Origin: CAWGYT01 sp963826795
GTDB taxonomy: Bacteria > Planctomycetota > Planctomycetia > Pirellulales > Pirellulaceae
Assembly: GCA_963826795.1 (NCBI GenBank)
Contig: CAWGYT010000013.1
Location: 145,779 to 209,778, forward strand
Reading direction: 5' to 3'
DNA length: 64,000 nucleotides
Positions within the stretch are counted from its first letter, which is position 1; each line of letters opens with the position of its first letter. This document shows positions 55,245-64,000 of this stretch, one piece after another. The translations under genes were made by a program, and so were the position numbers. The notes beneath the pieces were generated by a model. The model was not told where the DNA came from. It did not search any database and was given only the letters and a program-made list of their open reading frames with translations.

Positions 55245-57533
55245 ATGAAATTGCGTGTCAGGGCAGCCCAACTCGCTGCCCTCGTTGCCTTGGTGGTTTT
55301 TTCCCTGTCGGCCCTCTCCGGCGCCCAGGACTGGCCGCAGTTCCGCGGCCGGCACGCGCGCGGCGTCGCCGACGGACAAGGTTTGCCCGAGCGCTGGTCT
55401 GCGACCGAGAACGTGGCCTGGAAGACCGACGTGCCCGGCCGGGGCTGGTCCTCGCCGATCGTGACCGGGGGCCGCGTCTTCTTGACCACCGTGGTCAACA
55501 CGGGTGAATCAGAAGAGCCGAAAAAAGGGCTCTATTTCGGCGGAAATCGACCCGAGCCGCCGGAGTCGATCCACCAGTGGCGCGTGGTCTGTCTGGACCT
55601 GACCAGCGGCGAGGTGCGGTGGGACAATCTGGTTCACGAGGCAGAGCCAGCGACCTCGATTCACCTCAAGAACAGCTTCGCCTCCGAATCGCCCGTGACC
55701 GACGGCGAGCGGGTTTATGCGTACTTCGGCAATCTGGGCGTCTACTGCTTTGATTTGGACGGCGAGTTAATCTGGCAGCATTCGATCGAACCGCATGCGA
55801 CCCGCTACGGCTGGGGAACGGCCGCTTCGCCGATCTTGCACGAGGATCGTCTCTATCTGGTCAATGATAACGACGAAGACTCGTACCTTCTGGCGCTGGA
55901 CAAGAAAACGGGCGAAGAGATCTGGCGTGTGAGCCGCGACGAGAAGAGCAATTGGTCGACGCCGTTTGTTTGGCAGAACGAACAGCGGACCGAGTTAGTC
56001 ACGCTCGGCAGTGGGTTGGTTCGCTCGTACGACCTTGACGGAAACCTGCTCTGGACGCTCCGCGGAATGTCCAGCATCACGATCGCGACTCCCTACGAGC
56101 ACGGGGGTCTGCTCTATATCAGCTCGGGATACGTCGGCGATCAATTGAGGCCGGTCTATGCGATCCGTCCGGGCGCCGAGGGCGACATTTCGTTGGCAGA
56201 TGAGCAGACGACAAATGAGTGGATTGCCTGGAGCGATCGACAGGCGGGGCCCTACAATCCGTCGACACTCGTCTATCAGGACCGACTTTACGTGCTCTAC
56301 GATCGCGGCTTTCTGGCGGCGTACCGGGCGGACACCGGCGCAGAGATTTATGGCCGCCAGCGGTTGCCCGAGGGCCGCGCCGTGACGTCCTCGCCCTGGG
56401 CTTACGACGACAAAGTGTTTTGCCTGAACGAGGATGGCGTGACCTTCGTGGTCCAGGCCGGCGACCAGTTTGAGCTGCTCCATACGAACACGTTGGCCGA
56501 GGACGACATGTGCATGGCAACGCCCGCCATGGCAGGTGACCGGCTCGTGATTCGCACCGCGGCACGAGTCTACTGCATTCGGCAGAATGACGAAGCGACG
56601 TCACCGATTTTCGAATCGCGACAACCTCGCCAGGAACTGGAGCGGTATGCCGGCGAGGGACCGGCGTGGCATCCGCGACGCGGTTTGTTCTTCAGCGGCT
56701 CCGACCGTATTTCGTGCTTGAGCCCGACCGGCGAACTGGCGGTGTATCGCGAAGCAGCCGGTTCAAACGGGTTGTTGTTTGACGCCGAAGAACGTCTGCT
56801 GACCTGCGAGCCTGCCCAGCGGCGAGTGACGCGGACCAACCTCCAGACGGGTCAGTTGGAGGTGCTGGCGGATCGCTACGACGGAATGGCGTTCAACTCA
56901 CCCAATGACATCACGCTCGATTCGCAGGGCCGGATCTACTTTTCGGACCCCAAGTACGGACCGCGAGAAGGCCTGGAAATGCTGGACAGCGAGGGGCGTG
57001 CCGTTGAAGGCGTGTACCGGATCGACCCGGACGGCTCGATCACGCGAGTGATCACCCATGAAGTCGACCGCCCCAACGGTTTGATTGTTTCCGCAGACGA
57101 TCGCTCCCTTTTTGTCGCGGATAACAACAACAATACCGCGGGAGGAGCCCGTAAGCTGTGGCGGTTTGGCTTGCACGCGGACGGGACGGTCGATTTTGCG
57201 AGCGGCGTATGCCTGCATGATTGGGGGTCGGGGCGAGGTCCCGACGGGATGGCGCTGGACCAGCAAGGGCGACTCTACGTGGCGGGCGGCCGCACTCAGC
57301 CACAACCTCCCTACGAAACCGCGGCGCCGTGGTTGGGCGGCGTCTATGTTTTCAGCCCGAGCGGTACGCAGTTGGACTTCATCCCGATTCCGGTTGACGA
57401 GGTGACGAACTGCGCTTTCGGCGGCGATGACCTCCGGACGCTGTATGTAACGGCCGGCGGAACCTTGTGGTCCCTGCGAACCACCGCGCCGGGGTTTTCG
57501 CCCGCGCTGCTCAAAGCGCATCGCCCCCAATAG
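55245..57533 (+). CDS. Secreted PQQ-type beta-propeller fused to an SMP-30/gluconolactonase-like propeller
   Basis: The start ATG 55245 has ggaaagg upstream and begins a signal peptide (MKLRVRAAQLAALVALVVFS). Residues ~28-455 form an 8-bladed PQQ-like propeller (DWPQFRGRHARGVADGQGLP; WGTAASPILHEDRLYLVNDN), as in BamB and PQQ dehydrogenases but with no visible cofactor residues. Residues ~460-755 form a six-bladed SMP-30/gluconolactonase propeller (RYAGEGPAWHPRRGLFFSG; FNSPNDITLDSQGRIYFSDP; DRPNGLIVSADDRSLFVADN). The metal-site residues (Glu of EGPAW, Asn of SPNDI, Asp of RGPDGMA) are present, so the second domain may be a calcium-dependent lactonase. Periplasmic or secreted. Confidence 0.85.
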   Translation: MKLRVRAAQLAALVALVVFSLSALSGAQDWPQFRGRHARGVADGQGLPERWSATENVAWKTDVPGRGWSSPIVTGGRVFLTTVVNTGESEEPKKGLYFGGNRPEPPESIHQWRVVCLDLTSGEVRWDNLVHEAEPATSIHLKNSFASESPVTDGERVYAYFGNLGVYCFDLDGELIWQHSIEPHATRYGWGTAASPILHEDRLYLVNDNDEDSYLLALDKKTGEEIWRVSRDEKSNWSTPFVWQNEQRTELVTLGSGLVRSYDLDGNLLWTLRGMSSITIATPYEHGGLLYISSGYVGDQLRPVYAIRPGAEGDISLADEQTTNEWIAWSDRQAGPYNPSTLVYQDRLYVLYDRGFLAAYRADTGAEIYGRQRLPEGRAVTSSPWAYDDKVFCLNEDGVTFVVQAGDQFELLHTNTLAEDDMCMATPAMAGDRLVIRTAARVYCIRQNDEATSPIFESRQPRQELERYAGEGPAWHPRRGLFFSGSDRISCLSPTGELAVYREAAGSNGLLFDAEERLLTCEPAQRRVTRTNLQTGQLEVLADRYDGMAFNSPNDITLDSQGRIYFSDPKYGPREGLEMLDSEGRAVEGVYRIDPDGSITRVITHEVDRPNGLIVSADDRSLFVADNNNNTAGGARKLWRFGLHADGTVDFASGVCLHDWGSGRGPDGMALDQQGRLYVAGGRTQPQPPYETAAPWLGGVYVFSPSGTQLDFIPIPVDEVTNCAFGGDDLRTLYVTAGGTLWSLRTTAPGFSPALLKAHRPQ

Positions 57534-57581
57534 TCTTCGGCACGAGGGTTCCCTCTGAGCACGCACCGGCGCAGACGATGA

Positions 57582-57788
57582 TTCCGATCGATCCCGTCGA
57601 CGAACGAGTTGGTTGAGGCGATCCGAGGGTCGATTGTTCCCAGCAGCTGGGACCAGGTCGGCGGTGAGGGCTCGCTCGTCGCCGGCTCGTCGTTCATCAT
57701 GGTGACCCAAACCTGGGAGGTCCACGAGAGGATCAATGGGCTGTTTGAGCAGTTGTACCGGCTTCACGGGGAACCGAACTCGCCTTAA
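57582..57788 (+). pseudogene. Short gene remnant, possible planctomycete secretion/coat-type domain
   Basis: The frame from 57582 has no start codon at its head and reads RSIPSTNELVEAIRGSIVPS, SWDQVGGEGSLVAGSSFIMV, TQTWEVHERINGLFEQLYRL, then HGEPNSP and a stop at 57788. The pattern (W near xVGGxGS, then xxVTQTxEVHExIxxLLxxL) recalls a repeat found in planctomycete proteins of unknown function. A TTG at 57609 could serve as start. I read it as a truncated remnant; a very short functional gene is not excluded. The surrounding 57534-57974 gap shows nothing else. Confidence 0.4.
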
Positions 57789-57974
57789 GCCTCGGTCGAT
57801 ACCGCGTGCTGGCGGAGGCGGGGGGCGGAGTTATACTTAGCTGCAGGTATGACTTCCGGCAGCTGGATCGGCGGGCGCGCTTCAAACAGGATCGCGTCCG
57901 CTGGGCGAGTGCTAGAGGCTGACTGGACGCAGGCGAATTTCCCGCTCTCTGGAACCCGTTCATTGTCCGTGCGA

Positions 57975-60164
57975 ATGACGCTCACTCATGACTCGCCGCC
58001 GCCGCGTGCGCACGGTCATCGCACGTCGCTGATCCTGATCGCTCTGGTGCTGGGCATTGTCGCTGGATTTGTGTTTGGCGAGTATTGCGTTTCGCTGCAG
58101 GTGATTGGCGACGCCTTTGTCGGGCTGCTGCAGATGACGGTCCTGCCCTACATCGTGGTCTCGCTGATCGCAAGTTTCGGCAAGCTGAGCCTGCTCCAAA
58201 GTCGCCGTCTGATTTCCATTGGTGGTGCCGTCCTGCTCACGCTGTGGGCCATTGGCCTGGCGGCCGTTTATGTCGTGCCGCACAGCTTCCCCGTCTGGAA
58301 GGCAGGTTCCTTCTTCAGCACGGCGGCCATCGAGCCGGCTGTGAAGCCCGACTGGGTCCCGTTATTTATCCCAGGCAACGTCTTCGGCGCTCTGGCGGAG
58401 AACCAGATTCCGGCGGTCGTCGTGTTCTGCATTGCCGTTGGGCTGGCGTTGGGTGCGATTCCGCAAAAGGACGCGTTGGTCGACCAACTGGAGCGTGCTT
58501 GGCAAGTCGCTGATTCATGTGAGTAGCTTCGTTGCCCGGATGACCCCGCTGGGAATTTTTGCGATTGCCGCGAGCACATCAGGGACTTTCTCGCTCGACG
58601 AATTGGAACGCCTACAGGCATATTTGGTGATCTATGGTGTTTCGTCCATGTTTGTCATGTTCGTTGTCCTACCCTGCTTGATCGCCACTTGCACGCCGTT
58701 TCGCTATCGCGACATTTGGGCCGTGTCCCGCGACGCCGTTGTGACGGCGCTTGTGACCGGCAAGTTGATCGTCGTGTTGCCGATGCTGATCGAAGAAACG
58801 GAGCGACTATTCGGACGCACCGGGCATGATGAACCATCCAATGGCGATCCGACCGTGGAAGTGCTGTACCCTTTAGCCTATCCATTTCCGCATCTCGGCA
58901 AGCTGATGGCGATGCTATTCATTCCCTTCGCCGCCTGGTTCTTGGGGCACGCCATGCGGGACCAAGAGTATCCTCGCTTTCTGATTGCAGGCCTGGTCAG
59001 CTACTTCGGTGGGCCTCTGATCGCGACTCCCTTCCTGCTGGACCTGATGCATTTGCCCCACGACATGTTTTCCCTGTTCCTCATTTCCGGCGTCGTCTGC
59101 GGCCGGCTGGGCGACGCCCTGGGCGTCATGCATCTCGTGGCATTTACCCTGCTGACGTCATGCGCGTACCGCGGCACGTTGAGGCTGCCTCGATTCGCGC
59201 TCTGGCGCTACTTTGTCATCATGGGCCTGATAAGCGTTGCGATGGTGGCTGGCTTGCGCACCGGTCTCGGTCGGACAATCAAGTCGCTGGAAGCCAAAGA
59301 GGACGTCCTCCATAGAATGCATTTGCTTTCCGAAAAAGTCGAGGCGGAAGTGATGACGGTCATGGGGCCTAACCCCGATCCGCTGCGGCCGGGAGAGACC
59401 TTGCTGGACCGAATTCGGAGGCGGGGAGTTATTCGAATCGGATACAACGAAGACAAGCTGCCCTTCGCGTATTTCAATATCAATGGGGATCTCGTCGGCT
59501 TCGATATCAATATGGCGCATCTGCTTGCGCGAGACCTCGACGCCAGGATCGAGTTCGTGCGATTTGACCGCGCTCGGGTCGCCCAACAGTTGAATGCCGA
59601 TCACTTTGACGTCGTGATGTCGGGGTTGGCTGGCACGTTGGAACGCGCCGAGGCAATGCTCCACACCAAGTCGTATATGGACGTGACGCTGTCGCTGACC
59701 GTGCCCGACTACCGTGCCCAAGAGTTTGCGACACTCGCAGACGTTCGCAAGCTGGGGAAAATTCAGATCGGCTTTGTGGAAATCAGCGGTGCGTTCGCAG
59801 GTGAATTGCTGGCATTCTTTCCTGAGATTACGCTGGTCAAGCTGTCGTCCAATCGAGAATACTTCGAAGGCGCCTGGCGAAAGCTGGATGGCCTGCTGAT
59901 CAGCGCCGAGAGCGGCTCCGCCTTCAGCCTGGAGTATCCTGATTTCGAAGTCGTCGTTCCGGAGGGAGCTCGAGTCTCCATTCCGCTGTTCTATGCCGTT
60001 GGTCGCGAGATGTCACGACGCGGGACTTTCTGGAACACTGGCTCGAGTTGCGGAAGCGAGATGGCACGATCCGGAACATGTACGACTACTGGATTCTGGG
60101 AAAGCTCCAACCCGACCCCACACCGCGGTGGAGCCTGATTCGGTATCTCGGCTGGGTCGATTGA
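57975..60164 (+). CDS. Dicarboxylate/amino acid:cation symporter fused to a periplasmic binding domain, apparent frameshifts
   Basis: Residues ~1-420 are a DAACS/SDF-family transporter (FVGLLQMTVLPYIVVSLIAS; PLIATPFLLDLMHLPHDMFS; FTLLTSCAYRGTLRLPRFAL), which takes up amino or dicarboxylic acids with cations. Residues ~440-720 are a type-3 solute-binding domain (RRRGVIRIGYNEDKLPFAYF; DINMAHLLARDLDARIEFVR). The first frame stops at 58526; deleting one T at 58499-58500 joins it as LERAGKSLIHVSSFVARMTP. A missing G at 60009 (cgcgag|atg) again breaks it; the restored end reads GREDVTTRDFLEHWLELRK and WILGKLQPDPTPRWSLIRY to a stop at 60164. Start ATG 57975. Both breaks look like sequencing indels. 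Confidence 0.75.
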
Positions 60165-60174
60165 AGACGAGCCG

Positions 60175-60615
60175 GTGCCCCCTCATCCGGCCTTCGGCCA
60201 CCTTCTCCCGCGTTGGGGAGAAGGGACATGCGGTTGTCACCTCTCCCGTGTCCGGGAGAGGTCGCCGCGGAGCGGCGGGTGAGGGTTTCCCCGGGTCGTG
60301 CCCCCTCATCCGGCCTTCGGCCACCTTCTCCCGCGTTGGGGAGAAGGGACATGCGGTTGCCACCTTCTCCCGCGTTGGGGAGAAGGGACATGCGGTTGCC
60401 ACCTTCTCCCGCGTTGGGGAGAAGGGACATGCGGTTGTCACCTCTCCCGTGTCCGGGAGAGGTCGCCGCGGAGCGGCGGGTGAGGGTTTCCCCGGGTCGT
60501 GCCCCCTCATCCGGCCTTCGGCCACCTTCTCCCGCGTTGGGGAGAAGGGACATGCGGTTGTCACCTCTCCCGTGTCCGGGAGAGGTCGCCGCGGAGCGGC
60601 GGGTGAGGGTCGGCG
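60175..60615. repeat. Palindromic intergenic repeat array, locus D
   Basis: It begins eleven bases after the restored symporter stop. Three large units each have ccctcatccggccttcggcc, one or more 39-bp hairpin units (caccttctcccgcgttgggg plus agaagggacatgcggttgc; three tandem copies at 60318-60440), a ctctcccgtgtccgggagag palindrome and gccgcggagcggcgggtgag. Linkers are nearly identical inside the array and differ from the other loci, indicating local amplification. The 275 bp after it, up to the porin, shows no gene. Confidence 0.9.
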
Positions 60616-60891
60616 GCGGGGGAAGGCGAGTGGAGGGACTGCGTAGAGTTTCGCGGTCGTGCCGGGCGGTTTGGCAATCTGGGCGACTTCGAATTCGCCG
60701 ATTGCGGGGCTGCGGGGCTCTGGCAAGTTCCTGCCGAAGTTAAGGGTCGACAGTTAAGATTCAATGAATGTGGATCCCCTCCGTAGGACCCGCCGACGTG
60801 AAGTTATCGTTAGGACTATCTGAACCGCACCCCGCTGTAGCCATGGATGGCTCGCGTGGTAACGACAACGCAAAGACGCACGGAGGCGCAA

Positions 60892-62396
60892 ATGAAGGCC
60901 CTCAAGAAGATGTTGGCCACTTTCCTATTAGTGCTGCTTGGTCCTGCGAACGCGTTTGTCCGGGCTGAGCAGCCGGCCGTCGAGGGAATGGATGAACTCT
61001 TTCGCCGCATCGAGCAGACCGAGGAGCGGCTGGTTGAACTGGAGGCTCGGCGCTTGCCGACGACGGAGTCGGGGCGAATGCTGACCGCTTCGTGGCAAAA
61101 AGACGACGTCGACGATTCGCTGCTTGATCGCGTCGAGGCGCTCGAGAAGGAACTTGAGAAGTCCAAGGAGAAAGAGTCCAAGGCGAAATCGGATGCGGCC
61201 AAGAAACCGAGCCAGAAATGGTCAGGCCGAATTCACGCCGACTACTGGGCCTTTCCCAACGACGACGACGGAGCGAACTTCTTAGAACGAGGCGACCCCG
61301 ATCTGGCCATCCAGGATCGAGTCCTTTTCCGGCGCGCTCGATTTGGCGTCGCCGGGACGATGTTCGAAACGATGCTCTATAAGATCGAAATGGAGTTCGC
61401 CAATCCCAACGATCCGGCATTCAAAGACGTCTACTTGGGATGGCAGGAAATGCCGTTCTTTCGCACTCTGCTGCTGGGCAACCAAAAACGCCCCTATGGC
61501 TTGGACCATCTCAACAGCAGCCGCTACAACGTTTTCCTGGAGCGGCCGTTTGTCATCGAGGCCATCAATCAGGACGCTCGTCGCTTCGGCTTGTGCTCTT
61601 ACGGCGTCTCCGAAGACGAGGCCTACAACTGGCGTTTTGCGCCTTCCTGTCCACCGACATGCAGGGCACAGGAAGTTATCTGGCGGTCGACAACCCAGGT
61701 CTGCATCACTATCAGGGCGAGTTCGCCGGACGGTTTGCCAACACGATCTGGTACGACGACACGTCGGATGGCCGGGGGTACGCTCACTGGGCCATTTCCG
61801 GCACGGTCGCCCTACCGGACGGCACTGCCGGCCCCGCCAACACGGCTCGCTTTCGCACGCGTCCCGAGGCTCGCACGACAGCTCGCTGGATCGATACGGG
61901 CGGGATTGCGGGAGCCGATGTCTACGAAATGCTGGGCTTCGAGGGCGTGGTCAACGTCGGCGCGTTCCAGTGCGTCGGCGAATACCAGTATTTGTGGCTG
62001 CAGAGAAATGACGGAGGTTCTGAGCTGCAATTCTACGGCGGTTATATGTACCTCTCGTACTTCCTGACCGGCGAACACCTCCCCTGGGAAAGGGAGAGTG
62101 GAACCTTGGGACGCGTCGAGCCGTTCGAAAACTTCTTCCTGGTCGATCGCTGCCGCGGCGGTACCGGTCGAGGTATGGGAGCCTGGCAAGTCGCCGCGCG
62201 GTACTCCTACGCCGACTTCACGGACGACGATATCTTCGGCGGAGTCGGGTCGAGTTTCAGCTTCGCAGTCAATTGGCATTGGACGCCGTATAGTCGCGTG
62301 CAATTCAATTACCTGATTGGCGATATTGATGACCGCGGCGATGTGACGGCGGCAAATTACAACATTTTGGTGCACCGCTTCATGGTCGACTTTTAA
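60892..62396 (+). CDS. OprO/OprP-type porin with coiled-coil N-terminus, apparent one-base frameshift
   Basis: The ATG at 60892 follows GGAGG by five bases, and starts a signal peptide (MKALKKMLATFLLVLLGPAN). Residues ~25-105 include a coiled coil (RIEQTEERLVELEARR; RVEALEKELEKSKEKESKAK), then a barrel typical of phosphate-selective porins: WSGRIHADYWAFPNDDDG, DRVLFRRARFGVAGTMFETM, YLGWQEMPFFRTLLLGNQKR. The frame breaks at 61639: adding one G (ttttg-g-cgcc) gives YNWRFGAFLSTDMQGTGSYL and continues in the other frame through EFAGRFANTIWYDDTSDGRG to a proper end VHRFMVDF at 62396, with C-terminal Phe as expected of barrels. Outer-membrane anion (phosphate/polyphosphate) channel by family. Confidence 0.8.
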
Positions 62397-62438
62397 GAAC
62401 CCGCCAACGAACATTCTGTTTCCAAGAGGATAAGCGTC

Positions 62439-63035
62439 ATGTCACGATCTCGATTGCTGCTGCTGATCTGGGCGATCCACGTCACTACCTTGCCAGCTCC
62501 GGCTCCTGCGGCGGAATGCGGCGGAGCTGCCGGCTGCCACTGCCACGTGCAGTGTCCCCAGTGCCAGGCCTATTGCAAAGTGTCCGTCGAAAAGGAAAAG
62601 GTGAAGCATTACTGTTGGGAGGTCGAGTGCGAAACGATCTGTATTCCTCGAGTGCATTTCCCTTGGGAGTGTGCCTGTCCTCCCAAATGCGCGCGCGTGA
62701 AAACGGTGCGAGTCCTGAAGAAGGAGGAATACGAATGTGAGGAATGCAAGTACAAATGGACACCCGTCACTACGGGCTGCGGTTGTGGTCAGGGTGGGAC
62801 TCACACGACGGGATGCGCCGCGACACGAGGTTCCTCCGCGGCCTGCGACCTGCCGCTGACGAGCCCAGAGGCGGCACCTCCCGTGCCGAGCCAAGCTCCG
62901 TCCGAGGAAGTGGCCCCCGAACCGCAGCCGTTGACCGGACGGCGACCCACTTGGTTCGACTCGGCCGCCAAACAACTCGGCCACAAAGTCAACGGAGTGC
63001 TACCCGTCCGATTTCAATCGGCGGCCAGCGAGTGA
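62439..63035 (+). CDS. Cysteine-rich secreted protein, hypothetical
   Basis: ATG 62439 with an AGAGGA site; signal peptide MSRSRLLLLIWAIHVTTLPA. The mature protein has ~20 Cys in CGGAAGCHCHVQCPQCQAYC, VKHYCWEVECETICIPRVHF, ECACPPKCARVKTVRVLKKE and EYECEECKYKWTPVTTGCGC, followed by a Pro/Ala-rich tail. The KEKVKHYCWEVE / RVLKKEEYECEECKYKW arrangement recurs in planctomycete secreted proteins, which may be wall or envelope disulfide-rich components. Function unknown. It starts 42 bp after the porin and may share its transcript. Confidence 0.7.
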   Translation: MSRSRLLLLIWAIHVTTLPAPAPAAECGGAAGCHCHVQCPQCQAYCKVSVEKEKVKHYCWEVECETICIPRVHFPWECACPPKCARVKTVRVLKKEEYECEECKYKWTPVTTGCGCGQGGTHTTGCAATRGSSAACDLPLTSPEAAPPVPSQAPSEEVAPEPQPLTGRRPTWFDSAAKQLGHKVNGVLPVRFQSAASE

Positions 63036-63107
63036 TCCTTCGCTCTGCACGGGCTCCACGGCGTCTCGATCGTGGGACGCCGCCGGAGCGAACCGGCCGC
63101 ACGGTGC

Positions 63108-64000
63108 TTAGTGGGTCGCCGTGCGGCGTCGCGGGTGAAACACCAAAGAAAAGGCCACAAGTGCCAGCCAACCGGTCGCAGGTTCCGGGACGGCACGCGC
63201 CGCGGGGGGAGGCCCAAGTTCGTAGCCGCCGTCCTGAAAAGCGCGCACGAAATCCGAACTGCTGAACACGGCGTCGCCATCCCAGTCCCCTTCCGCCCAG
63301 CCGGCTTCCTCGGCGAGTTCGAACTTGCCCGACTGGAAGACTTCGACAAAGTCGGTGCTGTTGAACTCGCTGTCCAGGTTGGCGTCGCCAAACCATGTCT
63401 TGCGTAGTTCGGTAACCCAATAGTCCCGGTCGTCGTCATTGACCAGTTCGTCTCCCGTCAGGTCATAGATCGGTTCGAACGTTTCGCCGCGAACCTGAGC
63501 CGACAAGAGATCGATGTCGGCTGCATCCAGCACGCCGTCCCCGTTGAAATCTCCGGGCTCGGCGTTCGTAAGCGCCAAGAGTGACAGGATTTCGTCATCG
63601 TTCAGGGCCCCCGCCCAGATGCTGAATTCATCGACTGCGCCGTCAATCTGCTGATCCCAGTTAGATGGTCCGCCCACGCTCACGATCGGATCGATTTCGC
63701 CGCGGCCAATCATTTCGTCCAGAATGAATTCGCCTTGTTTGTCGACATCGGTTTCGATCACCATCTGGGCATCTTCGTACATTCGCAGGTTCTCGCCGTC
63801 GAAGGTAATCGTGTACATGTGCCAGCGACCGTCCGTGTCGTAGTCCTCGCCGGCGTACACATCGATGTTCGAGCCCCAGAAGTAAAACGCGTTGTCTTCG
63901 TTACTGCCGCCAGGACCGAAGGACAGAAAGGAACGCACTCGGCCGTTGTCCAGCCGCCCACCGAAGCAAGACCAACCTGAACGAAGGAACAGGACATACA
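63108..64000 (-). CDS. LamG/dockerin-like PEP-CTERM protein, 5' end outside window
   Basis: Open through the right edge of the window; the frame continues upstream as GGRLDNGRVRSFLSFGPGGS, so the start is outside. The first ~140 residues are a LamG-like jelly-roll (WHMYTITFDGENLRMYEDAQ; IDGAVDEFSIWAGALNDDEI). Then come calcium-binding dockerin-type repeats (GDFNGDGVLDAADIDLLSAQ; WFGDANLDSEFNSTDFVEVF; GDWDGDAVFSSSDFVRAFQD). The C-terminus VPEPATGWLALVAFSLVFHP plus RRRTATH is a PEP-CTERM sorting signal, cleaved by an exosortase-type system. Exported and sorted to the envelope or extracellular matrix. Common in planctomycetes. Confidence 0.85.
   Translation of the reverse strand, partial: YVLFLRSGWSCFGGRLDNGRVRSFLSFGPGGSNEDNAFYFWGSNIDVYAGEDYDTDGRWHMYTITFDGENLRMYEDAQMVIETDVDKQGEFILDEMIGRGEIDPIVSVGGPSNWDQQIDGAVDEFSIWAGALNDDEILSLLALTNAEPGDFNGDGVLDAADIDLLSAQVRGETFEPIYDLTGDELVNDDDRDYWVTELRKTWFGDANLDSEFNSTDFVEVFQSGKFELAEEAGWAEGDWDGDAVFSSSDFVRAFQDGGYELGPPPAARAVPEPATGWLALVAFSLVFHPRRRTATH

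Noticed and set aside
60561..60764. A minus-strand frame reading GEFEVAQIAKPPGTTAKLYA in a neighbouring register.
   Set aside because: It may be a fragment of a gene tail, but it runs into repeat-array sequence on one side and lacks a start; insufficient evidence.
1..64000. tRNA, rRNA and known riboswitches.
   Set aside because: I looked for T-loop GGTTCRANNC patterns in intergenic DNA and rRNA cores and saw none; GTTCGAATC at about 52635 is inside a protein gene.

Overview
The window looks like chromosomal DNA from a GC-rich planctomycete, probably related to Pirellulales. The evidence is a DUF1549-type gene start, a LamG/dockerin-like/PEP-CTERM protein, Cys-rich and lipobox secreted proteins, an Lgt with an inserted PDZ-like domain, an ECF sigma factor with a large membrane anti-sigma, a C1-pathway Ftr gene, and many long exported proteins of unknown function. 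I saw no rRNA, tRNA or CRISPR. All family calls are by eye from motifs; no database search was run.

Layout. 0-3.6 kb: 5' end of a DUF1549 gene, a large non-coding repeat array split by a MITE-like insertion, a CDF metal transporter, a small membrane protein and a lipoprotein. 3.6-6.8 kb (minus strand): a fatty-acid-type cluster of ketosynthase, two hot-dog dehydratase-like proteins and an acyl carrier protein. 7.2-16.6 kb: PTS enzyme I, a PurU-like formyltransferase, a Fis-type regulator, a GT2 glycosyltransferase, folK, panC and lgt. 16-18.2 kb: ECF sigma and anti-sigma. 39-64 kb: PIG-L deacetylase, ftr, a propionyl/acetyl-CoA synthetase, panB, a DUF255 thioredoxin-like protein, ribosomal protein S1, a PAS-GAF-receiver protein, a metallophosphoesterase, a PQQ/SMP-30 propeller protein, a symporter fused to a binding protein, an OprO/P-type porin, a Cys-rich protein and a PEP-CTERM protein cut by the window end.

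The main discovery candidate is 18.45-39.0 kb. It carries clear homologues of the poly-gamma-glutamate synthase subunits PgsB/CapB (Mur-ligase-like, inside a 1446-residue protein) and PgsC/CapC (duplicated and fused to two apparently inactive hydrolase domains). Around them are a CHASE2 pseudo-histidine kinase, a membrane-anchored periplasmic beta-rich protein, a secreted protein resembling poly-gamma-glutamate hydrolase, and a very large exported protein with a TPR/HEAT-like middle and a possible outer-membrane barrel. The order (membrane synthase part, periplasmic beta protein, hydrolase, repeat protein with barrel) parallels bcsABZC of cellulose synthesis. I infer a system that makes and exports a gamma-linked or related peptide polymer across a two-membrane envelope. 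CapA was not seen.

Two cautions apply. About eleven genes or gene pieces show one-base frame breaks, mostly at short G or C runs, which looks more like uncorrected sequencing indels than real decay; several genes are therefore described as one gene across a frame break. Four intergenic loci hold palindromic 37-39 bp tandem repeats that create spurious open frames and should not be annotated as proteins.
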